Counted from the first letter of the stretch, positions 1 to 8,226 are shown. The stretch is DNA of 50,623 bases from Anaerolineaceae bacterium (GCA_012514775.1 JAAYZQ010000527.1:1-50623), one strand, 5' to 3'. A program made the numbers and translations. Notes: generated by a model not told the origin, from the letters alone.

Positions 1-70
1 CTGCAAGCAGCAGCTCCAGGCAGGTGTGGCTGCCAATGTATCCGGCACCGCCGGTAACCAGCACTTTCAT
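1..70 (-). CDS. galE: UDP-glucose 4-epimerase, N-terminal fragment cut by the window edge
   Basis: The minus strand from the ATG at 70 reads MKVLVTGGAGYIGSHTCLEL and continues off the left edge, so only 23 codons are visible. The glycine-rich stretch TGGAGYIGSHT is the NAD-binding Rossmann signature of extended short-chain dehydrogenases, and the HTCLEL continuation is typical of GalE. GalE interconverts UDP-glucose and UDP-galactose in the cytoplasm and supplies sugar donors for polysaccharide synthesis, which fits the locus. A GGGAGAG ribosome binding site lies just upstream, and a near-consensus promoter (89-117) drives it. Other NAD-dependent sugar-nucleotide epimerases cannot be excluded from 23 residues. 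Confidence 0.8.
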   Translation of the reverse strand, partial: MKVLVTGGAGYIGSHTCLELLLA

Positions 71-88
71 GGCGTCTCTCCCGAAGCG

Positions 89-117
89 ATTATAGCAGCG
101 CTAATGCCGGCCGTCAA
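89..117 (-). promoter_or_regulatory. sigma70-type promoter of galE
   Basis: On the minus strand TTGACG (112-117) is followed by a 17-bp spacer and a perfect TATAAT (89-94). The predicted transcript start near 82 gives a 5' leader of only about a dozen bases before the galE ATG at 70. Confidence 0.75.
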
Positions 118-220
118 GTCGTATCCGTTGGCCCACTGTCGACGCTCCCTGTCGCCCCGCCGAGCTGTGTAGCCGCCACCTGCCGGTTGCGAGAGCCAAC
201 CTTCCGGTACCATTGTCCCA

Positions 221-249
221 TTGACGCTTTATGGCCGGGATGGTATACT
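221..249 (+). promoter_or_regulatory. sigma70-type promoter, divergent from galE
   Basis: TTGACG (221-226), 17-bp spacer, TATACT (244-249). Transcription would begin near 256. The ATG at 231 lies inside this promoter, so it cannot start the protein made from this transcript. That favours the start at 348. The rest of 118-220, between the divergent promoters, shows no other clear signal. Confidence 0.7.
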
Positions 250-347
250 GGTCTCTGCAGGACCTGCCTGGTTTGGCAGCGATAGATCGTAGCCGCATGT
301 GTACCCGGCCAGGTTGCCGGGCGTTCAGAGAGGGGGTGAGCTCGTTC

Positions 348-608
348 ATGGCGTTCGGAACTGCTGCAGATGATGCGAGCGATGCGACCTCTGTCCGGGA
401 CATGACCGCGCGCGTCGATGGCGCTATGGCACGGGTGGCAGTTGCGGCTTTTTTGCTGGGCGTTTTCTGGATCTGGGTGCTCAACTGGGCTGTGGCAGGT
501 TGGGTAGCCCTGGCTCTGAGCCCGCTTTTCCTGTGGCTCGCTCGCCAATTTGCCATCGCTCCCTGCCTGGACGATGTCGGGTGCCTCCTCGAGGAGTCGG
601 ACGGGTAG
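348..608 (+). CDS. small two-helix membrane protein, function unknown
   Basis: This is an 86-aa protein I do not recognise. The first 30 residues are polar and the middle holds two hydrophobic stretches (about residues 30-48 and 50-66, rich in Val, Ala, Trp and Leu). They are separated by a short turn, which suggests a helical hairpin in the cytoplasmic membrane. The tail is acidic. The start at 348 was chosen because a purine-rich AGAGAGGGGG lies about 10 bases upstream and because the in-frame ATG at 231 sits within the promoter at 221-249. It appears to be a monocistronic unit between galE and the response regulator. Expression as a real protein is likely but unproven. Confidence 0.5.
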   Translation: MAFGTAADDASDATSVRDMTARVDGAMARVAVAAFLLGVFWIWVLNWAVAGWVALALSPLFLWLARQFAIAPCLDDVGCLLEESDG

Positions 609-670
609 TCACTGCTCCCCTGAACGTATTCCTGTTAAAACCTGGCCCTACCCTATCTCCGGGCCGCCGC

Positions 671-699
671 TTGACTTTCGTCACTGGTTCATGTATAAT
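671..699 (+). promoter_or_regulatory. strong sigma70-type promoter of the first response regulator
   Basis: TTGACT (671-676), 17-bp spacer, perfect TATAAT (694-699). The predicted start near 706 leaves an untranslated leader of about 160 bases. In the leader, GTACAAG (712-718) is complementary to CTTGTAC (about 795-801), so it may fold. I recognise no known riboswitch. Confidence 0.8.
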
Positions 700-866
700 A
701 AATACTGGACTGTACAAGTCTCGTTGACATTAGGCTCGTCGATCTCGTGCAGCCCTTCGATCGAAAAGGCGGGCCAGGGTGCCCTGACGCCAGCTTGTAC
801 TGGCTTCTCCAGCAGATCTCTTGCTTGGCGATTGATCTAGATCCAGTGTAGACCAAAGGAACTCCT

Positions 867-1559
867 ATGGCCAAAATCTTGATCATAGAAGACGATATAG
901 ACCTGATCCAATTGCTCACCCGCAAATTGGAAGAAGACGGCTACGAGGTCTTTGCTGCCCAGGATGGCCTTGACGGCTTGCAGCTAGCCCGGAAACACAG
1001 CCCTCATTTGATCTTGTTGGATCTGATGATGCCGCGCATGGACGGCTGGGAAACCTGCCGCAGCATCCGCAAGATCTCCAATGCCCCGGTCCTCATGTTG
1101 ACGGCGCTGGACGGCGACGCGAACAAGATTCGCGGGCTCGACCTGGGTGCCGACGATTACGTGACCAAGCCCTTTAGCCTGAACGAGCTGACCGCTCGCA
1201 TCCGGGCCCTCCTGCGCCGGACCGATTGCCCCGCTCCACGCGATGGCATCCTGCAGATTAACGGCCGCCTGTCCTTTGACCGGCGCATTTTTCAGCTCCT
1301 CGTCAACGGCGAGCCGGTGGCCCTTTCTCCCAAGGAGTGCGGCCTGTTGACCTGTTTCCTCGACAACATCGGGCGCGTTCTGACCCATCAGTATCTGCTC
1401 ACCCAGGTGTGGGGTTGGGAGTACACGGGCGAGATGAACTACCTTAAGGTTTACATTCACAGCCTGCGAAAAAAGCTGGAAGTGGATCCCTCGCATCCCA
1501 GGTACATACTCACGGAGCGCGGATTGGGCTACCGGTTCGACGTCCCATCCGGTTCTTAA
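867..1559 (+). CDS. OmpR/PhoB-family response regulator with intact receiver
   Basis: A 230-aa two-domain regulator. Residues 1-120 form a CheY-like receiver with the acidic pocket E8-D9-D10, phosphoacceptor D52 in LLDLMMP, switch T79 and K101 in the TKP motif, so all signalling residues are present. Residues about 130-228 form a winged-helix DNA-binding domain with the typical ending RYILTERGLGYRF. When phosphorylated by a sensor kinase it should bind tandem promoter sites as a dimer. No histidine kinase is encoded in the window, so it is an orphan here. AAAGGA lies 7 bases before the ATG, the promoter at 671-699 drives it, and a hairpin terminator (1643-1670) follows. Its target genes are unknown; the neighbouring polysaccharide operon is a reasonable guess only. 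Confidence 0.93.
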   Translation: MAKILIIEDDIDLIQLLTRKLEEDGYEVFAAQDGLDGLQLARKHSPHLILLDLMMPRMDGWETCRSIRKISNAPVLMLTALDGDANKIRGLDLGADDYVTKPFSLNELTARIRALLRRTDCPAPRDGILQINGRLSFDRRIFQLLVNGEPVALSPKECGLLTCFLDNIGRVLTHQYLLTQVWGWEYTGEMNYLKVYIHSLRKKLEVDPSHPRYILTERGLGYRFDVPSGS

Positions 1560-1590
1560 CGTTGTTAACCTTTTTAACCTCTTTGCTAAC
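1556..1590 (+). promoter_or_regulatory. tandem TTAAC repeats, possible response-regulator box
   Basis: TTAAC occurs at 1556, 1565 and 1574 with exact 9-bp spacing, followed by CTAAC at 1586 and another TTAAC at 1619. Tandem direct repeats are the usual operator form for OmpR/PhoB-type regulators, and TTAACC-like units resemble described Pho boxes. A TATGAT hexamer (1634-1639) lies downstream without a good -35. The site overlaps the stop codon of the first regulator, so autoregulation or control of the second regulator is possible. This is inference from pattern and position. Confidence 0.4.
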
Positions 1591-1642
1591 CCTTTTCGGA
1601 CTCTAGCTTTACCCAAACTTAACTTTTGTCGACTATGATGTA

Positions 1643-1670
1643 GGGGCTGAGCACACGTTCAGCCCCTTTT
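1643..1670 (+). terminator. rho-independent terminator after the first response regulator
   Basis: GGGGCTGA (1643-1650) and TCAGCCCC (1659-1666) form a perfect 8-bp stem with an 8-base loop, followed directly by TTTT. The T-run is on the + strand only, so it should stop transcripts of the upstream response regulator gene. Confidence 0.8.
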
Positions 1671-1788
1671 CGTACTGTTGGGAAACTACCCGGCAATACC
1701 CTGGTGTTGCCCCCTTGCCGTACCGTACGAACGCGAGCTGGCGAAATTTGCTGGCAGTCACGAGAGCGAAGGGCAGGAAGAACCGGCG

Positions 1789-2517
1789 GTGACAGCAAAT
1801 ATTCTGGTGATCGATGATGACGAGGCGGCGGTGCAAGAACTGCGTCCGGCATTGGTGGACGAAGGCTTTCAGATCGAGCACACGGTGACCGGCCTGAACG
1901 CCATTCGAAGCGTCCTCCTCGAGCAACCCGACGTGGTGATCCTGGGACTGAATGACGTTGAGGATGACTGGCAATTCTGCCGCCGCCTGTTGACGTTTCT
2001 GGATGCGCCCTTGCTGCTGTTGCTGGATACCGACAACGAGCTGGATCTGGTCCAGGGCCTGGAATTGGGTGCCGACGATTGCGTGCGCAAGCCCGTTCTG
2101 ACCCTGGAACTGATCGCGCGGGTGCGGGCTCTGCTGCGGAGAAGCACCTCTCGCCCTTCCTGGCGGGGGCGGAGCTACTTTGTAGATCAGGGCCTGGTCA
2201 TCGATCTCACCCGGCGCGAGGTCTGGCTGAACGAGCGGCCAGTAGCACTGACGCCGACCGAATTCAAATTTCTCTCCTGCCTGACGGCTCACGCAGGCGA
2301 GGTTATATCCCACGAGCGGCTCATGCTGCACGTGTGGGGAAACGAGTGTCCGGGCTGGCGAGATGCCATCAAGCTGTATATTCATCATCTACGGCAAAAG
2401 CTGGAGCCGGATCCGAGCCAACCCCAGAGAATCATGACGCGACGAGGCAGGGGTTACGTCTTTCAGCGGCTAGCCCAAGGGGAAACTGAGCGCCTTACCC
2501 CACGCCAGATTCTCTGA
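1789..2517 (+). CDS. OmpR-family response regulator with degenerate receiver (no phosphoacceptor Asp)
   Basis: A 242-aa paralogue of the preceding regulator. The receiver keeps the acidic pocket (IDDDE, residues 8-12), LGADD and K101-P102. At the position of the phosphoacceptor the sequence reads VILGLND, with Gly53 in place of Asp. The conserved switch Thr/Ser is Leu79, and the usual Pro of the MMP motif is Val. The winged-helix domain (about residues 130-230, ending RGRGYVFQRL) looks intact. Aspartate phosphorylation in the usual way therefore appears impossible; it may act constitutively, through a ligand, or by partnering the intact regulator. I chose the GTG start because AGGAAG lies 8 bases upstream and it aligns with the neighbour's N-terminus. 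A longer in-frame reading back to 1678 would overlap leader sequence and adds no domain. Confidence 0.88.
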   Translation: MTANILVIDDDEAAVQELRPALVDEGFQIEHTVTGLNAIRSVLLEQPDVVILGLNDVEDDWQFCRRLLTFLDAPLLLLLDTDNELDLVQGLELGADDCVRKPVLTLELIARVRALLRRSTSRPSWRGRSYFVDQGLVIDLTRREVWLNERPVALTPTEFKFLSCLTAHAGEVISHERLMLHVWGNECPGWRDAIKLYIHHLRQKLEPDPSQPQRIMTRRGRGYVFQRLAQGETERLTPRQIL

Positions 2518-2598
2518 GCCATCCGTTCGGTTCGCGCTGACTCTCGAGAGCCGCATCGCGGTACCCCCAACTGGCGGCTGCTAGCCCACATCGTCTGA

Positions 2599-2614
2599 CA
2601 AAGTGATAACTTTG
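2599..2614. promoter_or_regulatory. operator-like inverted repeat upstream of the polysaccharide operon
   Basis: CAAAGT-GATA-ACTTTG is a perfect 6-bp inverted repeat with a 4-bp spacer, about 70 bp before the TTG start at 2682. It could be a regulator binding site. I see no convincing -35/-10 pair near it. Confidence 0.3.
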
Positions 2615-2681
2615 CCAGATCGGCGGAGCCTGCCCGGAAACGGTCGATGCCTTCACTTTTGGATGATAGCAGGATGATAGC

Positions 2682-3440
2682 TTGAGCGACGAATCTGGTC
2701 GGGCGCCGGTTGCCAAGCCGCCCACGTTCCGGCTTTATCTCTCCAGGCAAGCAGCCAGCCCCCTGCGCTACTGCCTGGAGCAGGGCGTAACCGGGCTCCT
2801 GGGCTGGGTGCCGACCGTGGTGGGCATCGGTCTCCGTGCCATAGCCTACCGCATCATTCTGAAGATGGAGGGGCTGGCGGCCATCGAGCGCGGCGTGCGC
2901 CTGCGCTTTGCGAGCCTGATCCGCCTGGGGAGAGGCGTCTACCTGGATGAGGGGGTCTACCTCCACGCCTGCCCGGGCGGCATCGAGGTTGGCGACAACA
3001 CGATGATCATGCATCACGCCGTGCTCCACGTCTACAACTTTCGAGGTCTGCCCCGAGCCGGCATCCGGATCGGTCGCGACAGCCTCATCGGCGAATTCAA
3101 CGTGCTGCGGGGTCAGGGCGGCATCCAGATCGGCGACCGTGTCTATACGTCGCCCCTGGTGCAAATGGTGGCCGTCAATCACCGTTTCTCGGATCCCACG
3201 CGGCCGTTTGTGGAACAGGGCATCACTGCCCAAGGTATCATCATCGAGGATGACGTGTGGATTGGCGCTGGTGCCATCGTCGTCGACGGTGTTCACATCG
3301 GCTGCGGCGCGGTCGTTGCCGCCGGTGCGGTCGTCACCCGAGACGTGCCACCACATTCAGTGGTGGCTGGTGTTCCGGCCCGCGTGGTGCGGGCTGTTGG
3401 AGACCAGGACCCGGCACCGGATCTGCCCGTCTACTACTAA
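2682..3440 (+). CDS. left-handed beta-helix (hexapeptide) O-acetyltransferase
   Basis: A 252-aa protein with an N-terminal helical segment (residues 1-65) followed by many hexapeptide turns of the (I/V/L)GxG type. It ends with [11 protein letters not shown], the usual C-terminus of WbbJ/WcaF/maltose-acetyltransferase-like enzymes. VNHRF (about residue 165) supplies the likely catalytic His. Such enzymes transfer acetyl groups from acetyl-CoA to sugar hydroxyls in the cytoplasm. Here the substrate is probably a polysaccharide precursor, since the next genes are a glycosyltransferase and an O-antigen ligase. The start is TTG at 2682 with AGGATG about 8 bases upstream; no in-frame ATG lies nearby. 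Acetyl versus another acyl donor cannot be told from sequence. Confidence 0.85.
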   Translation: MSDESGRAPVAKPPTFRLYLSRQAASPLRYCLEQGVTGLLGWVPTVVGIGLRAIAYRIILKMEGLAAIERGVRLRFASLIRLGRGVYLDEGVYLHACPGGIEVGDNTMIMHHAVLHVYNFRGLPRAGIRIGRDSLIGEFNVLRGQGGIQIGDRVYTSPLVQMVAVNHRFSDPTRPFVEQGITAQGIIIEDDVWIGAGAIVVDGVHIGCGAVVAAGAVVTRDVPPHSVVAGVPARVVRAVGDQDPAPDLPVYY

Positions 3441-3519
3441 CCCGGGCATTGACCAGTTCTGGACCTGTTCGCCCCCCGGCGCACGTAATCGGCGCCGGCA
3501 ACAAAATGAGGTGAGCAAC

Positions 3520-4770
3520 ATGATGGACGTTCTCTCGGTTGTCATTCCCGCCTATAATGAGGAGGGGGGCATCGCGGATATTGTCGAACGCGTGCTCGGC
3601 ATCCGGCCGGCTCTGGCCGATCAGGAAGCCGACCTGGAGCTGATCGTGGTTGACGATGGCTCGCGCGATAACACAGCGCAGATCGTCAGCCGCTACCCTG
3701 GCGTCAAGCTTGTGCGCCACGCCACCAACAGCGGCTACGGCGCCGCCCTCAAGACCGGCTTTGCCCAGGCTCGGGGGCAGTGGCTCGGCTTCCTGGATGC
3801 GGACGGTACCTATCCCCCCGAGTACTTTCCCCAATTGCTCGAGGTGGGCCGTTGTCAGGGTGCAGAGCTGGTCATCGGCTCGCGGATGTCGGGCGCAGAA
3901 AGCCAGATGCCCCTCAGCCGCCGCATTGGCAATATTTTCTTTGCCCGCCTGGTGACTCTCCTCGGCCGCCAGCACGTTTCCGACAGCGCCAGCGGCATGC
4001 GCGTCATCCGCCGCGACGTCCTGAGCCGGCTCTATCCGCTGCCCGATGGGCTGAACTTTACCCCGGTGATGAGCACCCGTGCCGTGCACGAGGGGATCCA
4101 GATGGTCGAAGCGCCCATCCCCTATGCCGAACGGATCGGCCGCTCCAAGCTGACCATCCTGGGCGATGGCACCCGCTTCCTGGAGTCCATCCTCTGGACC
4201 GCCCTGTGCTACAACCCGGTTCGTATCCTCGGAGCCATTGGCCTGGGGAGCGTGCTGCTCACCCTGGTCATCGCCCTGGTGCTGCTGGCCCTTCGGCTGG
4301 CGGGCGTCACCGAGCTGGGAACGTGGGGCACGTTGGCCCTCTTCCTGGCACAGGTCCTGATGGTCGGCGGCGTGAGCCTCTTTACCCTGGGGGCCACCTT
4401 TAACTACCTGGTCTCTCTTTTTCAAGGAGAGCGGGTGCGCACCGGGTTGTTTGGACGGCCGCTCTTCGATCCGCCCCTTGAGCAAAAGTTCGGTTGGCTC
4501 GGGCTGGCGGCCCTGGCTGCGGGGATCGTCGTCGGCGCCGTCAGCACCGGCCTGGGCTTTGCCGGTTGGCCGGTCAGTCGTTTGTGGCTCTACCTCCTGG
4601 CCAGTGCCATGTTGCTTCTCGTCGGCCTGCAACTGGTGGTCTCCTGGGCGGTGATGCGGGTTCTGGCCGAGCTGATGCAACGAGAATCCCTGGTAGAGGG
4701 AGATCTGAATGGGTCTCTGACAATGCCAGTTGAGAATCTGGCCATGGAGGGATTGACATACAATGAGTGA
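3520..4770 (+). CDS. family 2 glycosyltransferase with C-terminal membrane domain (DPM1/polyprenyl-phosphate type)
   Basis: A 416-aa protein. The N-terminal half is a GT-A domain of family 2 with VVIPAYNEE, IVVDDGSRDNT and the metal-binding LDADGTYPPE motifs. This matches enzymes that move a sugar from a nucleotide donor to polyprenyl phosphate at the cytoplasmic membrane. The C-terminal half has about four hydrophobic segments, as in polyprenyl-phosphate glycosyltransferases with GtrB/GtrA-like topology. The ATGATG start at 3520 follows GAGGTGA by 5 bases; an in-frame extension upstream would run into the acetyltransferase gene. The stop overlaps the next start by 8 bases, so translation is probably coupled. 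The sugar is unknown. Confidence 0.87.
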   Translation: MMDVLSVVIPAYNEEGGIADIVERVLGIRPALADQEADLELIVVDDGSRDNTAQIVSRYPGVKLVRHATNSGYGAALKTGFAQARGQWLGFLDADGTYPPEYFPQLLEVGRCQGAELVIGSRMSGAESQMPLSRRIGNIFFARLVTLLGRQHVSDSASGMRVIRRDVLSRLYPLPDGLNFTPVMSTRAVHEGIQMVEAPIPYAERIGRSKLTILGDGTRFLESILWTALCYNPVRILGAIGLGSVLLTLVIALVLLALRLAGVTELGTWGTLALFLAQVLMVGGVSLFTLGATFNYLVSLFQGERVRTGLFGRPLFDPPLEQKFGWLGLAALAAGIVVGAVSTGLGFAGWPVSRLWLYLLASAMLLLVGLQLVVSWAVMRVLAELMQRESLVEGDLNGSLTMPVENLAMEGLTYNE

Positions 4771-6367
4771 TCACCCCGAAAACCTGGGCACCCGCGGGGT
4801 ACGCCCGCTGCCCGTGGCCACCTTTCCCGACGTAGGCCGGGCGCTCGCCCAGCTTCCCACGGCAGTTCGGCCCGAGGGTGCCGTCGACGTCCTGCTGGTG
4901 AACCCTCCCGCGCCTGACGGGGGCATCTGGATCCGCAGCCAGCATCGCGTGGGCCGGCGCAGCCGCGAGAACATGATCTGGCCGCAGGTGAGCCTGGCCC
5001 AGCTGGCAGCAGTGCTCTCCCCCGATTACACGGTGGACATCATCGATGCCATTCCCTCGCGCATGGGCTGGCAAGAATTCGAGGAGTTGGTGGCTGCCAA
5101 GCGGCCCCGGTACTATGTGACGCAGGTGACGGCCCCCACATTGACCAACGATATGCGGGGCACGTTCATCGCCCGCAGCCTGGGTGCCAGGACGATTGCC
5201 TTTGGCACCCACGTCACGCCGATGCCCGAGCCCACGCTCAAGGCGTTTCCGACCCTGGACTATGTGCTGCGCGGTGAGCCGGAGCTCACCCTCCGCGAGC
5301 TGCTGGATACCCTGGACGGCCGCGAAGTGGGCGGCGAGCGCCTGCAAAAGCTCTTCCGCGAGCACGACGTGGACTGGACCCCGGGCGTCAAGGACGACCT
5401 GAGCGAGATCAAGGGCCTGGGCTGGCGTGACGGCGATTGCCAGATCCACATCAATCACGACCGGCCCTTTATCCGCAACCTGGACGACCTGCCTCTGCCC
5501 ATGCACCACCTTCTCCCGTGGAAAAAGTACCGCGTCGCGGGCATGAAGGGGCCGTACACGTTCATCGTCCCCAGCAGGGGCTGCCCGGCTGGCTGCCGGT
5601 TTTGCATCAAGCACGTCACCTACCAGTATGCGGTGCGCGTTCGCTCGCCCGAGAACGTCCTGGAAGAGCTGCAGATGCTCTGGGACCTTGGGCTACGCAA
5701 CGTGCACATGTACGCCGACCTGTTCACCGTCAACCGCGATCAGGTCATGGGCATCTGCGAAGGCATGTTGAGCAGAGGACTAAAGTTCCGCTGGATGTGC
5801 AACAGCCGCGTCGACTTTGTCGATCCCGAGATGTTGCAGATGATGGCCCGCGCCGGCTGCTGGCTCATCTCCTGGGGGCTGGAGAGCGCCGATCCCGAGA
5901 TCCGCAGGCGGGTGCGCAAGGGCACCACCGAGGCCAAGATCGTCCAGGCGCTGAACTGGAGCAAGGCGGCGGGCATCATGAACTGGGGTTACTTTATCAT
6001 CGGCCTGCCCGGCGAGACAGAAGAGACCATCCGCAAAACCATCGGTTTCGCCAAGAAGCTGCCCCTCGACCTGGCCTTGTTCCACATCGCGGCGCCCTAT
6101 CCCGGCACGCCCTTTTTCTTCGAAGTGGTCGAGCAGGGCTGGTTCAGGCCCGGCACCAAGTGGGAAGAGGTCGACATGGACCAGTCTACCGTCCTGGACT
6201 ACCCCGGGCTGCCGGCGGAGCGCATCGAGTATTGGGCGCGCCGCGCCTTCCGGGAATGGGCCCTGCGTCCCAGGCCGATGCTCACCTTTCTACGAAGCAT
6301 GAACAACTGGGAGGCGGCCAAGTCGGCCATCAATGCCGGGTGGCAAGCCCTGGGGTGGATGCGATAA
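4763..6367 (+). CDS. B12-binding-type radical SAM enzyme (BchE-like architecture)
   Basis: A 534-aa protein. Residues about 50-190 resemble a cobalamin-binding Rossmann domain as found before class B radical SAM proteins, beginning VDVLLVNPPAPDGG. The usual DxHxxG cobalt-ligand motif is not obvious. The radical SAM core carries C274-x3-C278-x2-C281 (CPAGCRFC), which should hold a 4Fe-4S cluster, and later GLESADPEI and GLPGETEET typical of the family. Family members methylate unactivated carbons or catalyse ring closures. Its place between a membrane glycosyltransferase (8-bp overlap) and an O-antigen ligase (5-bp gap) suggests it modifies a glycan, lipid carrier or sugar nucleotide. The exact reaction cannot be read from sequence. 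Confidence 0.85.
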   Translation: MSDHPENLGTRGVRPLPVATFPDVGRALAQLPTAVRPEGAVDVLLVNPPAPDGGIWIRSQHRVGRRSRENMIWPQVSLAQLAAVLSPDYTVDIIDAIPSRMGWQEFEELVAAKRPRYYVTQVTAPTLTNDMRGTFIARSLGARTIAFGTHVTPMPEPTLKAFPTLDYVLRGEPELTLRELLDTLDGREVGGERLQKLFREHDVDWTPGVKDDLSEIKGLGWRDGDCQIHINHDRPFIRNLDDLPLPMHHLLPWKKYRVAGMKGPYTFIVPSRGCPAGCRFCIKHVTYQYAVRVRSPENVLEELQMLWDLGLRNVHMYADLFTVNRDQVMGICEGMLSRGLKFRWMCNSRVDFVDPEMLQMMARAGCWLISWGLESADPEIRRRVRKGTTEAKIVQALNWSKAAGIMNWGYFIIGLPGETEETIRKTIGFAKKLPLDLALFHIAAPYPGTPFFFEVVEQGWFRPGTKWEEVDMDQSTVLDYPGLPAERIEYWARRAFREWALRPRPMLTFLRSMNNWEAAKSAINAGWQALGWMR

Positions 6368-6372
6368 AGGTC

Positions 6373-8226
6373 ATGGATCGGACCGCCGAAACTGCCCGCA
6401 GCCTGGCGCGGGAGGCCAATGGGAAAGCCCCTGCCTGGCTGGCCTCCGTGGACCTGGTCTGCGCGGTCGTTGCCGCTCTCCTGTGGGCCTTGGTGCCGGG
6501 GGTGGGTCCTTATCCCCTGGCCCTGGCCGCGATTCCCGTCGCGGCGAGGCTGCTGGTGACCGGCCGGCTCGGGCGGCGCACGCCCTTTGACGCGCCCCTG
6601 GCCTTGTTCCTGGTCACTGCCGGCCTGGCCGTCTGGAGCGCATACGACCGGCCTGCTGCCTGGGCCAAGCTGTGGCTCGTCGCCGGCGGCGTGTTGCTCT
6701 ACTATGCCCTGGCCAACGCGACGGTGCTGGGCAAGGCGCGCGCGTGGCTGCCCGCGGCCCTTGGGGCGGCGGTGGCGGTCTACTTCTTGCTGACCAACGA
6801 CTGGCGCGCGCATCCCGGCGAGATCGCGGCCCTCGCTCGCCTGGGCTCCGCGCTGCAAGAGCTAGTCCCGGCGATTCCCGGCCCGCGCCTGAATCCCAAC
6901 GAGGCGGGCGGCATCCTGGCCATGCTCTTGCCCTTTGCCGCCTGGGTGACCTGGGAAGCCTGGCGCTACCCGCAGACGCCGGGCGAGCCGCGGCCCCTTC
7001 TCTGGCCCCTGGGCCTGGTCGCCGGCGCCTTGATCCTCGCCACGGCCCTCCTTGGCCTGCTCATGACCGGCTCGCGTGGGGCCTGGCTGGCCCTGGGCGT
7101 GGCGCTCTACGGCGCCGGGTCGTGGAAGCTGGCCGGGAGACTGGCCCGCCAGGAGCCGGGGCGCAGGCTGTGGGCCTGGATCGGTCTGCTGGCGCTGGGG
7201 GCGCTCCTGGCGGCGCTGGCGGCTGTCGCTCTGGCCCGGCTTGGCCTGCTGACCGCCGGCCTGCTGAACACCGAGACACTCTACTCCCGGACGGGATTCT
7301 ACCGCTACGCACTGCTGCTGGCCAAGGACTATGCCTTCGTTGGGGCCGGGCTCGAAGGGTTCAAGATGCTCTACGCATCCTACGCGCTCCTCACCCACGT
7401 CGGCTATATATTCAACAGCCACAACCTCTACCTGGGCGTGGCCATCGACCAGGGGCTAGCGGGACTGCTGGCGCTGCTCTGGGCGTGGGCCACGCTTGCG
7501 TACCTGGCCTGGCGGCAAGGGGGGCGTGGGGCGGGCTCGTCCCTGGCCGGGATTGCGGCCCTGTCGGCGGCCGTCGTCCTCGTACACGGGTGCCTTGAAT
7601 CGGCGCTGTACGGCACGGGCGTTTTCCTGCTGTTTTTGCCCCTGGCCTTTGTCCTGCCCGATGGGCAGCATCGGGCGGAAACGGCCGGGCTGTGGCCGAA
7701 GCGCGCCATGCTGCCCGCCGCCGGCGCTCTTCTTGTCCTGGCCCTGGTCGTGGTCCTGGTGGGGCCCGGTGCCCTGCTGGCGCAGATCTATGCCAACCTT
7801 GGGGCGGTGCATCAGGGCCAGGCGGAGCTTGGCCTCTACTCCTGGCCCGAGTGGCCGGTTCAGGACGCCGTGCGCCGGGCCGTCGATCTGGCGCGGCCCG
7901 TGGGCGAGTTCGAGCGCGCCCTCGCCCTGGCGCCGGGCAACGCCACCGCCAACCGGCGCCTGGGCACCATCGAGCTCTCCCTGGGTGACTACGAAGATGC
8001 CCTCCGCCATCTCCGTGCGGCCTATGCCGCCGAGCCGTGGAGCGTCACCACCCGCCAGCTCCTTGGCGAGGCCCTTGTCGTGAACGGCCACCTGGAAGAA
8101 GGACGGGCGCTGTGGGCGGACGTCAACAACGAGCAAAAGCAGTTGGAGCTGCGCGCCTTCTGGTACGGATTCATCGGCGACGCGCGGCGCGAGGCCGACG
8201 TCCGGTATGCCGCACTTGACAGATGA
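6373..8226 (+). CDS. O-antigen ligase/polymerase (Wzy_C type) with C-terminal TPR
   Basis: A 617-aa integral membrane protein with roughly a dozen hydrophobic segments from residue 25 to about 470. The motif FNSHNLYLGVAIDQG in the large external loop region is characteristic of the Wzy_C (WaaL/PilL/Wzy) family. The C-terminal 120 residues are soluble and contain two TPR-like helical repeats (EFERALALAPGN and DYEDALRHLRAAY). Members join glycan chains or transfer glycans to lipid or protein on the outer face of the membrane. The ATG at 6373 follows AAAGG only 2 bases away, so a GTG at 6355 overlapping the radical SAM gene is a possible alternative. A longer open frame upstream lies wholly inside the radical SAM gene and is a shadow. 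A second family member is at 31891. Confidence 0.85.
   Translation: MDRTAETARSLAREANGKAPAWLASVDLVCAVVAALLWALVPGVGPYPLALAAIPVAARLLVTGRLGRRTPFDAPLALFLVTAGLAVWSAYDRPAAWAKLWLVAGGVLLYYALANATVLGKARAWLPAALGAAVAVYFLLTNDWRAHPGEIAALARLGSALQELVPAIPGPRLNPNEAGGILAMLLPFAAWVTWEAWRYPQTPGEPRPLLWPLGLVAGALILATALLGLLMTGSRGAWLALGVALYGAGSWKLAGRLARQEPGRRLWAWIGLLALGALLAALAAVALARLGLLTAGLLNTETLYSRTGFYRYALLLAKDYAFVGAGLEGFKMLYASYALLTHVGYIFNSHNLYLGVAIDQGLAGLLALLWAWATLAYLAWRQGGRGAGSSLAGIAALSAAVVLVHGCLESALYGTGVFLLFLPLAFVLPDGQHRAETAGLWPKRAMLPAAGALLVLALVVVLVGPGALLAQIYANLGAVHQGQAELGLYSWPEWPVQDAVRRAVDLARPVGEFERALALAPGNATANRRLGTIELSLGDYEDALRHLRAAYAAEPWSVTTRQLLGEALVVNGHLEEGRALWADVNNEQKQLELRAFWYGFIGDARREADVRYAALDR

Noticed and set aside
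1634..1639. TATGAT as an independent promoter for the second response regulator
   Set aside because: There is no -35 at the right distance and the predicted start would fall within the terminator hairpin. Kept only as part of the regulatory hypothesis.
3334..4680. Long open frame on the minus strand opposite the GT2 gene
   Set aside because: Low-complexity Gln/His/Gly-rich translation with no motifs. It is a GC-bias shadow of the conserved + strand glycosyltransferase.
5437..6372. In-frame extension of the O-antigen ligase into the radical SAM gene
   Set aside because: The extension is Arg/Pro/His-rich nonsense in another frame of a clearly conserved radical SAM protein. The ligase starts near 6373.
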